Assembly: GCF_023065955.2 (NCBI RefSeq) | Contig: NW_026622930.1 | Location: 22,855,449 to 22,919,448 of the forward strand | From: Ursus arctos | Taxonomy: Eukaryota > Chordata > Mammalia > Carnivora > Ursidae | Length of the DNA: 64,000 nt | Direction of reading: 5' to 3' | In this document: positions 1-11,430 of the stretch, one piece after another | Layout of the letters: the number at the start of each line of letters is the position of its first letter | Position numbering within the stretch: the stretch's first letter is position 1 | Translations under genes and position numbers: made by a program | The notes under the pieces: generated by a model | Told to the model about the DNA's origin: nothing | What the model saw: only the letters and a program-made list of their open reading frames with translations | The model's database searches: none

Positions 1-128
1 GAGAATCTCAAGCAGACTCTGCACTGAGCATGGAGCCCACATCGGGGTTCCCCCGATGGACCCCAAGATCACAACCTGAGCAAAACCAAGAGTCAGATGT
101 TCAAGCAACTGCACCACCTAGACACCCC
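1..128 (-). mobile_element. SINEC (carnivore tRNA-Lys SINE), cut by window edge
   Basis: Reverse complement reads GTGTCTAGGTGGTGCAGTTG, then TTGTGATCTTGGGGTCC and GCTCAGTGCAGAGTCTGC, the carnivore SINEC head and body. It continues beyond base 1, so the A-tail is missing. It lies in the sense orientation of NRXN3. Confidence 0.85.
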
Positions 129-435
129 TCGGGCTTTGTTTTAATATAGCTTCCTCCATCGCCTTATCATTGTAGCCTGTTACCCTTTAAAAATATAGAA
201 AAGACACACCCCGGCTGACCCCACCTTCCAGCTTGGCTGCTTTTCTTCCAGCATCACAATAGACACTAAGCATAGCGAGGTCACCTGTACCTCTGCATGT
301 GAAACTTCCTCTAGGCCGGAAGTTCTTGCAATTGGTCCTTCTGGGCATAAGGGAGCGTGTGCTCATTCATGCACCCAGATACATCAGCTGCAACTACGAT
401 GTAAATGTTTGGGACTAAGGGTGTCACTCTGCAGC

Positions 436-459
436 AAAAAAAAAAAAAAAAAAAAAAAA
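436..459 (+). repeat. Poly-A run (A24)
   Basis: An uninterrupted run of 24 A. It could be the tail of an old retroposed copy, but no TSD or source sequence was recognised upstream. Confidence 0.8.
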
Positions 460-1062
460 CACCTTGTGGGCCACCTAAAAGAAAGGCTATATCACAACAC
501 TTGACCCTGCTGGCTGGTAGCGAATGAGAAATGCAGACAAGCTCCAGGCAGAATGCCATCTGCTCTTGAGGGAACACACCCAGACAAGCAGAGAGGAAAA
601 CTCAAAACAACAGGGAATAAAACCCACCCTTTCAGAGAATGACCCAACCTGACACATTGACCTGTCAATGGTCTCCAGGCCAACCAAGAGGTGAGGGCCA
701 AGTAGAAAGAGTGGCATTAACAGGTGCTGGACTCCTGAAGCCTTCCATGACCTCCTAGGCAAGGAATCCCTCTGATCCATTTAGGAGGTGCTGTTCTCCA
801 ACAAAGACCAAGGACCAGGCAGGGTTTCGGAGGCTGAAGTACCTAGAGATCAGTAATTCAGCCTAATCTTAGGCCAGAGAAGATTACGTGAGGGGCTCAT
901 AGCTACAGAAGACTTTCTTAACAGGACAGGACAGGCAAGCCCTGGGAACAGCACTTCACAAGACTTACTGGAAAATGAACGTGCAGGAGCTGGGTGTTGT
1001 GCAGGCATACTGTTGGTTGGTAGTTCTTGCACCAGCTCTGGGGCCTAAAGGCATAGAAAGTT

Positions 1063-1080
1063 GGGGGGGGGGTGGGGGGG
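1063..1080 (+). repeat. G-rich tract G10-T-G7
   Basis: Ten G, one T, seven G on the plus strand, which is the template strand for NRXN3. It can supply four G-runs and so could form a quadruplex. Confidence 0.8.
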
Positions 1081-2095
1081 AAGAGAAGGGAAACCCAGAA
1101 AGACAGAACCCCCGAGGGATAGTGTTTGGACTCTCAGGCATCCTCTCCCAACCACTAGGATTAAGAGAAAGGCACACTGGGATTGCACACGAAAGAAACA
1201 AAATGAAATTAACGAAATAAATTAGTAACTCTGATTCTCCCAGACATGAAATCTGTTGTTAAAATAGTATGCGCTCTTCTTTCTGTTTCTTGAACTACAA
1301 CGGACTATACCCCCCACGCGAGCGGAACAAACAAGGTGTCCCAGTAACTCTTAAACCAAAACTTCACAAAAATGAAATGAGAAATTGGACACCCTGGATG
1401 AAGGGCAGGGAAGGTGAAACGAACATGAAAGCTTTTCTCAATAATATGCTGGGCAATCCATGGGTATTGTTTGGGGCAAAGTGATGAGCTCTGATTGGCT
1501 GATTAGATTGGATTTGTTTCTCATTTGTCAACTTAGAATCAATAACTGCTGTGCATTTCTAGAGCTCTCACTTTACCACAGGGCCCACGTCCATCCATCA
1601 GGAGGCCCACGGTAGAGCCAGGAAGAAGTCGCTGTTCAGCCCATTTGACAACTTAATTGGTTCACTTCCTCAGGAAATTATTTTTCTCCCCGTCTCTAAG
1701 TTTCTAAGAGAAATCAGCAGAATGTGGCCTGACTCTCTCATTTAGGGATTTGTGAGAAAAGAGCATCCAACTCTACCCAACAGAGGAATTTCTGAGTTGG
1801 GTGGCTATGCCCCAACACACTGCCTTTGTGTGAGCAGAGCTGAAAGCCGGGATTTGAAGAAGCTCTGCCCACCTCACTAGGTTTAGCTCTGTGGTATCCG
1901 ACAGACCCAGCGTAGTCACTTTGGAGGAAGGTGCTGAGGCCGCTGTTAACTACTAGTTATAGCTGCTCCAGCCACTGCATTTGTACTTACACGTTTTAGC
2001 CCAATTAGGTGATTGGATTAACTCTCTGTAAGAACACATAGTTACCTGCCTCCCTCTCCCCCTCACCTCCCATAACTGAATCATCAACGTGTTCC

Positions 2096-2775
2096 GCTAT
2101 TTCTAGACCCAAATCTTTCCAATTTTCTCACTGATTTCTCTCTGCTACCACTATCCGAGACTAAGAGTCTCAACTGTGTCTCTTCTGTTTCTCTGCTTGC
2201 TGCCCCTCTCTTGTCCTATCAGGACACTGTAATCAAGATGGTCATTTAAAAAGAAATCTGGACGGGCGCCTGGGTGGCTCAGTTGGTTAAGTGTCTGCCT
2301 TTGTCTCAGGACATGACCCCAGGGTCCTGGGATGGAGCCTGCTTTTCCCTCTCCTGTTCCTCTCCTGTGCTCTTTGGAGCTCTCGCTCTCTCTCTCTCTC
2401 TCAAATGGATGAATGAAACCTTAAATATATATGTTTATAAAAAGAAATCTCGTACCATGCCAATCCTTCGTTTAAACCTTTCAATGGCTTCTCCTGTAAG
2501 ATGAAATCCCAAATTTGCCCGTTCTTGGCTCTGGGTCTGTGACCATATTACTGTCTTTGCCCTGACTGCTCCCCAGCTCCTCTAGGCCCTTCCCGTGGCT
2601 AAGTCTTACCAACCTTCATTCCTCACTTTACATCCAGGGAGCCCTGGGCTCCCCTGTGGTAACATGACCACACTTGCAAACTCTGTAAAGAACAGAGCTC
2701 TGTCTTATTCAGTTACATATCGCTTGAATCTGATCCAGCACCCAGCACAGAGTAGGTACTCAATAAACATTTGAT
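2096..2775 (+). mobile_element. L2 LINE 3' region, split by a SINE
   Basis: Matches the L2 3' end: ttcaatggcttct, then atgaaatcccaaa, and near the end 'agcacccagcacagagtagg' and 'tactcaataaacatttga'. The left part (to 2259) has the preceding L2 text and the copy is interrupted by a SINEC at 2260-2438. Confidence 0.65.
2248..2450 (+). mobile_element. SINEC with perfect 12-bp TSD
   Basis: Head gggcgcctgggtggctcag, body gtctgcctttgtctcagg, CT-rich tail and A-rich end. The flanking duplication aaaaagaaatct is at 2248-2259 and 2439-2450. It is inserted inside an L2 copy, antisense to NRXN3. Confidence 0.93.
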
Positions 2776-3300
2776 ATGTGGAACTGAATTGGAAAAAGTG
2801 AGAGGGAAGCCAAGATGAGTAACACCCCCCACCCACAGCACCCCCAGAGCAGATGCTTTAGCTAATCATTTCACCAGTACTCAGGAGCTCTTCTGCCGCA
2901 CAAAATGGAAATGCTTAAAGGAGTACATTTACGATGGAAAAGGGACTGACTCCCAAGCACACTGGGAGAAAGTCCCACAATATACAAAGGCTTTATGGCT
3001 AGGTATAGGGAAAAGAGACAGGAATGGATAAGAAGGGAACTAAGGGAAGTACAAAAGGTGTTTGGACAGAAGGGAAACCAGTTACAGACCTACAGAGACT
3101 GCAAGTGTGAGAATGGTGAGTTTCAGGAAATTTCTGAGAAGTTGCAACTAAAATGGTGGTTCTCATATAAAAATTAAAGGAGCTCCCACAAGTACAGGTA
3201 AGCCTGGATACGAGGCCATATCCTACAGACCTTGTCAGAATAAACCTGTAAGTTCAGAGACTAGAAGGAGAGTTCTGAGTTCAAATAAGTAGGAATTAGT

Positions 3301-3320
3301 GGGGGCGGGGCGGGGGGGGG
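3301..3320 (+). repeat. G-rich tract
   Basis: Five G, C, four G, C, nine G on the plus strand. It satisfies a quadruplex pattern if the longest run is split in two. Confidence 0.75.
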
Positions 3321-3514
3321 ATCAACTTCTCCAAAGAAAGAGATACTCTTGTACTGGGCTCTGGAACTACCACCAAAGTACATGAAATTAGGGTCAGAAA
3401 AATATGGTTATATCCTTATTTCTCTCTCTTATGATACACCAGCCACACGGCCTCATCACATCACTAAAGCTCATTGCACCTTGGTTTCTTGGTAAGAAAA
3501 TGGGAAGAGCACAG

Positions 3515-3680
3515 GAACTAACAATTATTGAACACCTCATTTGCATATATTATTTCACTTCATGCACTTAAGAAGTAGATTTATGATACCCATATCACAA
3601 ATGAGAAAGCTGGGCTTAGGGAGGTGAAGAAGATGAGTGGCACTCACATAAGGATTTGAGCTCGAATCTGCTGGTCTCTG
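3515..3680 (-). mobile_element. MIR SINE fragment
   Basis: Reverse MIR text: attattgaacacctcattt, then 'tgagaaagctgggcttaggg' and 'aaggatttgagctcgaatct'. Diverged and without clear ends. Confidence 0.6.
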
Positions 3681-4794
3681 AAGTTTCCATACAACACTGG
3701 CCAGAGATGGGACATGGTGGAATGTGGAACGCTGGACTCTCAGCCCCGGGGCCTGGCTCTGCCGTGTAGGAGTCCTCTTCTCTGACATGGGACTGCCCAC
3801 ACCTGCCCTGGCCTCCTACCTCCTCCTTACAGACAGAGGCATCACCAGATGTTAACATGTGGGGATCAGGACATGCGATGGCAGGATTTGCCCATTTGCG
3901 TATTTGTCAAGGCCTGGCTTCTTTGATCACTCTTCCGTCATAGTGGTAACAATAGCCCTGTCGACATATTACTTGGAAAATGTGTTGAAAAGGCATTACT
4001 GTTGGGAAATGCGCTCCCCCATGCCCCTTCCTAGCTAAGCTACTGAATATGAAGTCGGAAAAGCAAATGGGATGGGGCTGTGCAAACACCCTATACGGGT
4101 AAAAGTAAAGTGCTAATGGATGTTTAGGCATTGTTCTCACAGTTCGCATTCCACACCTTCTTCAGATGGAAAGGACTCCGTCTGTCCGCTCCAGTTAAGG
4201 GCATCGGGTACAACTGCAGGGGGTTGTAACCATTATGAATGCTCTCTGGGTTCCACAAGTCCCAGTCGGACAAATCAGCACGCCCAGAGTGGGCTTGGAA
4301 AGCCGACAAAGACTGTTATCTTCCTCAGGTTAACAAAGTCGTGAGCTTTTGTCCCCAGAGCAGCTCCATTGTAAGAACTCATCCTACTAAAGGTCAACAC
4401 ACGCGGTTAGATGCTCGAGGCAGAGGGCATGCCTTTGTGAAATCTCTAAAGGTCTCTGCATGTTCTCACTTAGAGCAACCTGACATGATCGGAGTCTCCT
4501 GGGAATCCTGTGGCACCAAGACCATGCCACCCCCAACCTAGGTCATTTCTGACCCTATTAGAAACAACCTTCATTTAATATGGGCAAAAATCTGCTTATA
4601 GCGTAGAGGACTTCAGCAGCCTTTTAATCTAATGAGCAGTGGGCATCCTTGCATTTTTCTCTAAGATGCCAGGACCTATGGTTTGAGCTGTCAGAATCAA
4701 TCCTATCAATACCAGTCCTTTTCCAGAACACAATTCTTCCCCCTTTCATAAATCAATGCCCTCCTTTCACTGGGAATAAACAAGCACTGATTGA

Positions 4795-4980
4795 AATACT
4801 ATGTATATTAAATAAATTAGTGCACTTAATCTTCCTTCAGCCTTGCAATCCCCACGAGATAGCTACAGGAATCTTTACCTAACAAGGAAGATTCAGAGAG
4901 GTTAAGGGACTCTTGGAACGATAATCTGAACCCAGTTCTGACAAACTCAAAACTCCTGCTATTTTCACTCTGTCATACAC
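4795..4980 (-). mobile_element. MIR SINE fragment
   Basis: Reverse MIR signature: aatccccacgagatagctac followed by gattcagagaggttaaggga and a diverged 'aacccagttctga' part. Confidence 0.6.
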
Positions 4981-5593
4981 ATTCCTGGAAAATAAATATG
5001 CTTTCATCTAAACAAAAGAGAATCAATTTCTGGGATGCAAAAAGGAGCTACCAAGTGCCCCTGTCACTATGAATGAGATTACACATCTAGAATAAAAATG
5101 GAAAAATTGATCCTCTCAGCATATAAAAGAAAAAACAGTGCCTGGCACCATGCCCTGTAGAGTCTATAGAAAAAGGAGGCCAAAGTAGAGGGCTCCTGAT
5201 AAATGCAGATTTAATGGAAACAAGGCCATCTTGTGAGAAAATAATTATAAATTAACACACAAAAGCTCACTGCAGAGATAGACCAAGTAGACCAAAGAAA
5301 CAGAATGGTTCCCAGAATAATAAACTCTATGATAATATAATGGAAGGTATTAATGTACCTAAAGAAATCATGTGTCAATCGGAAAAGACAACACGCAGCA
5401 ATGAAGGGAGAGCGAGGGAAGCAGGCTTTGATGGGCTTTCTGTCTCCGCAGGAGAAAGCATCTTGACCAACAGACCTAGCATTCTGGCACCATGACAGGT
5501 GAAGAAAGAGGGGACAGCAGCAACAAGCTATCTCAGTTGAGGTAAATGGTTCAAGATGACCTGAACTCCTTTTTTCAGATTCCAAGTTCACCG

Positions 5594-5826
5594 AAAAACT
5601 TTCTTTTACTTTTTTTTTTTTTTTTAAGATTTCTTAAATTTATTTCAGAGAGAGAGAGAACGAAAACGAGCAGGGGAAAGGAGCAAAGGGAGAGGGAGAA
5701 GCAGACTCCCCATGGAACAGGGAACCCGACGTTCGGGCTCGATCCCAGGACTCTGGGATCATGACCTGAGCTAAAGGCAGGCGCTTAACCGACTGAGCCA
5801 CCCAGGCGCCCACCAAACAACTTTCT
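5594..5826 (-). mobile_element. SINEC, minus strand, with short TSD
   Basis: Reads in reverse as a full SINEC: T-run at the left end, then agagagagagaacg, 'cccaggactctgggatcatg' and terminal gagccacccaggcgcc near 5795-5810. A short duplication (aactttct, about 5597-5604 and 5819-5826) flanks it. It is sense to NRXN3, opposite to the SINEs at 6810-7966. Confidence 0.9.
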
Positions 5827-6261
5827 AAGTAGAATTTAACTTCTCTATGGGAAGAAAGTATAAATATAGTGCAAGTTGTGCTGACAGGAGAGCTTCAGTC
5901 CATCTGAGATTTCTTACTGTACTTTTAAGTAAACGGACATTATGTTTTTTTACATCAGTCTCTTAGAGCTTGACTAATGTGGGTCCATGCCTGGGAGGTG
6001 AAGCCGCTCTTTGTGTGTGGACCAAGACTGCTGACCAGAAGCAGCGTTCTGACTCTGCAGGGTTGCTGACTGGGCTGAAGCCGTGAAAAAGTCATCGTGA
6101 TCAGGTATCCTGTGGATGCCTGCATCCCCCAGGTGGTCCTCTCCTACCCAGTAACCCCAAAATCTCTGTGTGTACCTTCCATTCAAACAGCCATAGCAGC
6201 TTACGAGAACAGAAACTGTCCCAGAGAAGGGACTGACCTCCATGTGGTATCACGGAAAATG

Positions 6262-6455
6262 TACGGGAATTGATATTAAGAGATTTGGGTTCATTAAGCA
6301 ACATCTTTGCCACTAATTAACTGTGTGATGTGAGAAAAGTCCCACCTCCTCCAGCTTAAAAACCCACATCTGTAAAATGGAGGAAATAATGTCACCAAAA
6401 TAAAGCCCTTTAAGATCTGTCCCCTTTTAAGGAAGCGGCTACATAAAAACGTATG
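6262..6455 (+). mobile_element. MIR SINE fragment
   Basis: Forward MIR core: ccactaattaactgtgtgat, then cacatctgtaaaatggagga. Confidence 0.6.
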
Positions 6456-6544
6456 AGGCACAGACAACTGAAATTCTCTTTTTCTCCAAAACAAACCCAC
6501 AAAACAGTATCTCAGGACCATGGGATGCCAGTCTGGCATGTGCC

Positions 6545-6665
6545 ATCTGCCAGCTGAGTGACCTTGGGCAGGCTGAGGAAGAACTTCCACGAGATCTGTT
6601 ACTTTGTCTGTAAAAGAATATTTTACCAACTCATGTAGAGAGCCCTTCCCAGCTCTGATGTTTTA
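6545..6665 (+). mobile_element. MIR-like fragment
   Basis: Contains 'gctgagtgaccttgggcagg' followed by a diverged 'tgttactttgtctgtaaaag'. It is a second MIR-type core just downstream of the one at 6262. Confidence 0.5.
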
Positions 6666-6795
6666 AATCTAAAGCCACCAAGATTTCATTGTCCAGAATG
6701 GAGTATTCTAGCTTGCTTTATCACTTGAATTCAGTAATAAAGGATCCCTTCAAACTATCTCCTCTGTGGTCCTCAGAGCCATCTTAACAAAGCTT

Positions 6796-7012
6796 AAATC
6801 TGACCATGTGGGGCACCTGGGTGGCTCAGTCAGTTAAGCATCTGCCTTTGGCTTAGGTCGTGATCCCAGGGTCCTGGGATCAAGCCCCATGTCAGGCTCC
6901 CTGCTCAGCAGGGAATCTGCTTGAGGATTTCTCTCCCTCTGCCTCTACCCCTGCTCATGTTTTCTCTCTCTAAAAATAAATAAATAAATCTTTTAAAAAA
7001 ATCTGACCATGT
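6796..7012 (+). mobile_element. SINEC with perfect 14-bp TSD
   Basis: Full SINEC with head ggggcacctgggtggctcag and A-rich tail ataaataaataaatctttt. TSD aaatctgaccatgt at 6796-6809 and 6999-7012. Antisense to NRXN3. Confidence 0.94.
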
Positions 7013-7057
7013 TACACACTGGCTAAGAAGGCTTCCATCAAAAGACCCCCTCCACAA

Positions 7058-7251
7058 TGGGCACTTAGATGGCTCAGTGGGTTAAGCATCTGCCTTCAGC
7101 TCAGGTCATGATCCCCCAGGGTCCTGGGATAGAGTCCCATGTCGGGCAGCAGGGAGCCTGCTTCCCTTTCCCCCTACCCTTGCCTCTGCTGGTACTCTCT
7201 CTGTTTCTCTCTCAAATAAATAAACAAAATCTTTAAAAAAAAAAAAAAAAA
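7058..7251 (+). mobile_element. SINEC, older copy
   Basis: Head gggcacttagatggctcagt, body 'tctgccttcagctcaggtca', tail ending in a long A run. TSD is not clean (aaaagaccccctccac before, aaaaagccttccac after). Confidence 0.88.
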
Positions 7252-7490
7252 GCCTTCCACTGACTTCAGAATAAAGATGAACATTCTCCACTTGGCACAC
7301 AGGGTCTTCCACAGTCTTGCTCCTGTCTTGTTTCTCTCTTTAGTCTCCTCTCCTCCATAGGCACGCTTTGTACTTAAGTCTTAACAAACGGTATTTCGCT
7401 AAGGATGGTTCCCAAAAATTTGGCATTGATGCCTTGATGTGATGAGAACTCCCTTTGGAGTTCACTGTGACATATCAAGTTAGAAATGTC

Positions 7491-7708
7491 AGGTAAGGGA
7501 TGCCTGGGTGGCTCAGTTGGTTAAGCGTCTGCCTTCAGCTCAGGTCATGATCTCAGGGTCCTGGGATTGAGTCCTGCATCAGGCTCCCTGTTCAGTGGGG
7601 AGCCTGCTTCTCTCTCTGCCTGCTGCTGCCCCTGCTGTGCTCTCTCTCTCCCTGACAAATAAATACATTAAATCTTTAAGAAAAGAATATTTTTTAAAAA
7701 AAGGTAAG
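7491..7708 (+). mobile_element. SINEC with 7-bp TSD
   Basis: Head gatgcctgggtggctcagtt, body 'tctgccttcagctcaggtca', tail aaataaatacattaaatctt. TSD aggtaag at 7491-7497 and 7702-7708. Confidence 0.9.
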
Positions 7709-7750
7709 CAGTCAGATGTGTGTCTGAGGCTCACAGGAAATTCTGGCTGT

Positions 7751-7979
7751 AAGAATAAAACTGAGGGGCGCCTGGGTGGCACAGCGGTTAAGCGTTTACC
7801 TTTGGCTCAGGGCGTGATCCTGGCGTTATGGGATCGAGCCCCACATCAGGCTCCTCCGCTGTGAGCCTGCTTCTTCCTCTCCCACTCCCCCTGCTTGTGT
7901 TCCCTCTCTTGCTGGCTGTCTCTCTCTCTGTCGAATAAATAAATAAAATCTTAAAAAAAAAAAAAAGAATAAAACTGAG
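7751..7979 (+). mobile_element. SINEC, ursid-like subfamily, perfect 15-bp TSD
   Basis: Head ggggcgcctgggtggcacag, body ggcgtgatcctggcgttatg and cttcttcctctcccactccc, tail cgaataaataaataaaatct. TSD aagaataaaactgag at 7751-7765 and 7965-7979. The body type is one I associate with bear and panda SINEs; low divergence suggests a recent insertion. Confidence 0.94.
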
Positions 7980-8194
7980 AGTCAGCCCCACGCACATGGG
8001 GACAATCACCTAATTAGTGGATATGTGGATAGCAGAGTAGCAGACTGGAGATGGAGTGATGATTAAACAAACACCAGGATGTAAGGACTTAATTTAGCCC
8101 AATTCGTTAAAAATTCTACAATTTGAACACCAGACAGGGCAGTAAGGCCATGGAAAGATTACCTTCCCCCATGTCACCAACAACTGTAGACAGA

Positions 8195-8345
8195 ACAGAT
8201 AAACCTATTTTTCAGATAAGGAAACTGAGGCTTTAACAGGCTATAATCATTTGAGAAAGGTGGCCAGGCTGGTTAATGAGGAAGCTACGATTTATATCCA
8301 AACCTTTTTGACTTTGAAGTCCATGATCTTAAAATTACCCTCTCC
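8195..8345 (-). mobile_element. MIR SINE fragment
   Basis: Reverse MIR: tttttcagataaggaaactg and a diverged locus-name end (ccaaacctttttgactttga). Confidence 0.6.
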
Positions 8346-8388
8346 GGCATAAGCCTGACAACATACGATTTCTCCTCCTCTCTCAGGC

Positions 8389-8960
8389 AATAATGGAGGC
8401 AATAAACCAAATAAAGCTCAATTTAAATAAAGAAGTGATTATGATTGATAATAAAAGGGCTTTTAGACTTTAATTAATGAATTGGCTAATGGTGGTTCCT
8501 TAAGTTTATTAACTAAACTGTTTATTTGCGAGAAGCAGAAAATTAAGGAGCTATAGCTGAACAAAGAACATCCTTATCCTGAGTCTATGTGCAAGCAGTT
8601 TCCGTGATAAGTTATTATAAAGAGAAGCTTAAAATGTAATTTGCCTATAAACTTTCATCACCTGTAAAATGGAATAAGAATAGTATTACATAAAGACAAG
8701 AGTTTCATTATAAAGTCATAACTCCACTTTTGATGGACACTGGGAATTTGTGATCAACCTGTCAGCCACGTCCTGGCTACATTTTCTCTCACGCCAAATG
8801 GAAAACCTGGTCGAACACTATATACCTTTGGCTAATGGAAACACCCTTTAAATTTAATGTGGCTTAACTAACGCTTAAGCAAAACAAGCTATTTATACAG
8901 TGTGCGTGGCTTATTCCCTTTCTTATTTATAGTCATTACCTCCTCTAGCTCTGAAATAGT
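8389..8960. promoter_or_regulatory. Candidate intronic regulatory block, homeodomain-rich
   Basis: Repeat-free AT-rich block dense in homeobox-type motifs: tgattatgattgat (8436-8449, PBX/HOX-like), taattaatgaatt (8471-8483), a FOX-like tgtttattt (about 8520) and a SOX-like acaaag (about 8563). This is motif reading only; function is inferred and conservation was not tested. Confidence 0.3.
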
Positions 8961-8964
8961 TTTT

Positions 8965-11136
8965 AATTCCCTCAGTATTCTTATTATTTAGTGCCTAATG
9001 TAAACTCTCAGGGGGCAAACAGTGAAACTGCCAAGACCTAACGTGCAACAATTTACTGGACCGCGGCACGACTGCCTTCTGATTTCTTCAGAGCCAAGTC
9101 CTGGAGAAAGCTTGCGGGCTTGGGACGGGTGCCCACCACCACGTGTGTGTTCTGCCGTGGCATCTTGATCTGTCCAAAAACGTGGCTCCTTCAGACACTG
9201 CTGCACTGTTCTAGATGAAAGCTAAGAAGTAAACAATCGCCAGATGCCATCGGTTCCTGTGGGAAGCCAGCTAAAAAAGGTAACTCTCACAGGGAGTAAG
9301 TACCACAAGGAAACAATTATCCCCTTGACAACTTGATTGACTGAACGAAGGCTGCACCACGCCCAGGGCAACCAGGGTTTCTGTAGAGTTCAAGGTAAGC
9401 TTCCAAGACACTGACATTGCTCCCTTAAAATGCTGGTCAGCTTTTCACTCTCTGCTTCTCTGGCTTCCAAACCAAATAAAATGTCGACGGCTTTCCATTG
9501 AGCTGAAGGGCTCATCCCCTTCTTTACTCCCACCATACCTTCCCCACTTACTGTTAAAGTAGACAGGGCAGAGGAACAGGGAGGCGGGAGAGGAGTTCTG
9601 CACTAGAACTCTTCAGTCCGACTACAAAATAAGGATTTCTGGATTTCTTGGGGAAAACATTTTCTCCACTTCCTCCTGCCATGAGACCCCCAAGGGTCCC
9701 TGACATCAATCACTGCAACCTCTATTCTGGTGAGGGACACAGATTCACACTGCTTCTCTCCAAAGCACTCCAGGATGAAACGTGCCCATCGGCCAGAAGA
9801 GATGCCTGACAGGAACCGTCTCGGCCACCTCAGACTTAACCCCTGAGTTCCCCCAGCATCTTCATACATACAATAAGGACAACAAAGCCCAATGCACAAA
9901 GTTGTTTTCTTTTAAATGCTTAGACTTATTCAACCTCTAAGACTAAAATTTTAGAGCCAACCACAAGAAAAACATGTCATAACGGGGCAAAATATAAACT
10001 AGATGGTAAAGCAGAGTCTTGAGAGAGAAAAGTGATCACTGATAATTAGAGCAAAAGAGCTTATGAGATTGAGGGGTCTATGTCTCTGGGTTTCCTGGAA
10101 GCCAATGTGAAAAAGACAAGCTGCTTATTCTTTGGTCATTATCCAAGTGACCAAAATATTAAAGAATATGAGATGCTTAAAAGGAATTTCTCACAGGGGC
10201 TTTGTAAGGAGGAGGCACAGATGTGGAGGGTAGTAGTGTCAGACTGGTGATTAATATATGTAAAAATCCCTAGCAAATTAAAGAGCTCTGCTGCTCTATG
10301 TTGAAACTGAGGCCATTCACCTTGATGGTGGACTTGGGCATCTTTAGAAGAATGTACTACTATTTGACAGAGAATGGAAAGATAGTGACTTGAGGAGTGA
10401 TGCAGAGGGGAAAAAATATTAAAAGACTAGGAAACAAATGCTTTCTCATTACAAAAAAAGAAGAAACCATCTGGGCTCTTAAGCCCCAAGACATCAAGTG
10501 ATGTTTGTTCAGACAAATGGAGTCCGCTTCACCAGTGAGCAGTGACCCATTCAAACATAGTCACAAAACCAAACAATTTCTTTTGGAAAAGCAAGCCTAG
10601 AAAGCCTTCCACAACTGGAATTCCAATCCAGAGGCTGGCACAGGGATCCAAGCGTTTGAATGTGCAATGGAATGTCAGAAACTGCACACCGGCTTCTTCT
10701 GAACGACAAAAATATGTGCATAAACAGATGATCTCTCTCACATCCCCCCCCAAATAAAGAGGCTCCAGGGCACCAAAGCAAGGCAAAAGGAGGACCTCAA
10801 AGAAGGGTGACAGACAGTGTCCATTCCTCAACTAACAACCATCGCTTCCCTTCTTCTCTGACAACAGAACCCTAGTTTGTTAAGGTAGGGGTGGAGAGCC
10901 CTTGTCTCAGACAAAGAAGGTCCCTACCCCACACCCAGAAAATGAAGCATGATGGGTCCAAGCCAAGCAGAGGAATTCTATCCCCTCTTTCAATTATTGG
11001 TCTTAGGATGAGCAGGCGAGCTCATGTGGAGGACGATTAAACTCCTCTACACTTTCAGCCGGTGTCATTCCTGACTGACACAGGAGGAAAGCAGATGGGA
11101 AAAAGGCCATGGCAGAAGGCAGATGATCAAAGAGTG
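8965..11136. other. Intronic stretch without recognised gene or repeat
   Basis: Apparently unique sequence. Short frames on both strands have no recognisable domain. No element ends or TSDs were seen. Confidence 0.45.
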
Positions 11137-11430
11137 CGCTACCAACGGTGTCAATGCAGACCTGATTGGGAGAAGTGCGATTGCGCGATGGGGAAGGTCT
11201 GCCTGAGAACGGGGTGCAGGAGCGGAGAGGGGAGGCTGGTGCGTGCGCGCAGGCTCCAGGAGGGGGCCAGGAATGCCTAATGAGCACGTGTGGCGCTGCT
11301 GTCACTGCACGGCTTTTCATCCTAATCTCTATTCCCACTCGACAAGGCTCTCTGCAGGGATGGGAAGGAGAAGGGGCGGGGCTTTTGCATCAGCAGACAT
11401 TCCTCAGCGAGGCCCGGATGGAGGAACCGC
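11137..11430. promoter_or_regulatory. CpG-dense patch, candidate regulatory element
   Basis: Thirteen CpG between 11137 and 11311 and about five more to 11430, against sparse CpG in the surrounding intron. It holds an NRF1-like gtgcgtgcgcgc (11239-11250), an E-box cacgtg (11285-11290) and a GC box ggggcggggc (11373-11382). It is below the usual CpG-island length. It could be an intronic promoter or enhancer, or an old CpG-rich insertion; no start-site evidence is visible. Confidence 0.4.

Larger units (their letters stand above)
129..2095. other. Intronic stretch without recognised gene
   Basis: No gene or clear repeat recognised. It contains a 24-A run (436-459) and a G10-T-G7 tract (1063-1080). 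Short open frames here lack any family signature. Confidence 0.5.
6740..7375 (+). mobile_element. L2 LINE fragment interrupted by two SINEs
   Basis: L2 3'-end text ('cttaaatctgaccatgt', 'ggcttccatcaa', 'cttcagaataaagatgaaca') is split by SINEC insertions at 6810-6998 and about 7058-7251. The interruption order dates the L2 as older than both SINEs. Confidence 0.55.

Noticed and set aside
436..459. Processed pseudogene ending in the A24 run
   Set aside because: No coding similarity upstream and no target-site duplication found.
5211..5591. 126-codon minus-strand frame with a Cys-rich and hydrophobic part
   Set aside because: No family match seen, no exon-like splice context, and it lies in neutral-looking intron.
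7766..7850. tRNA gene in the SINE heads
   Set aside because: SINEC heads derive from tRNA-Lys and keep the promoter boxes, but they are parts of SINE copies and not functional tRNA genes.
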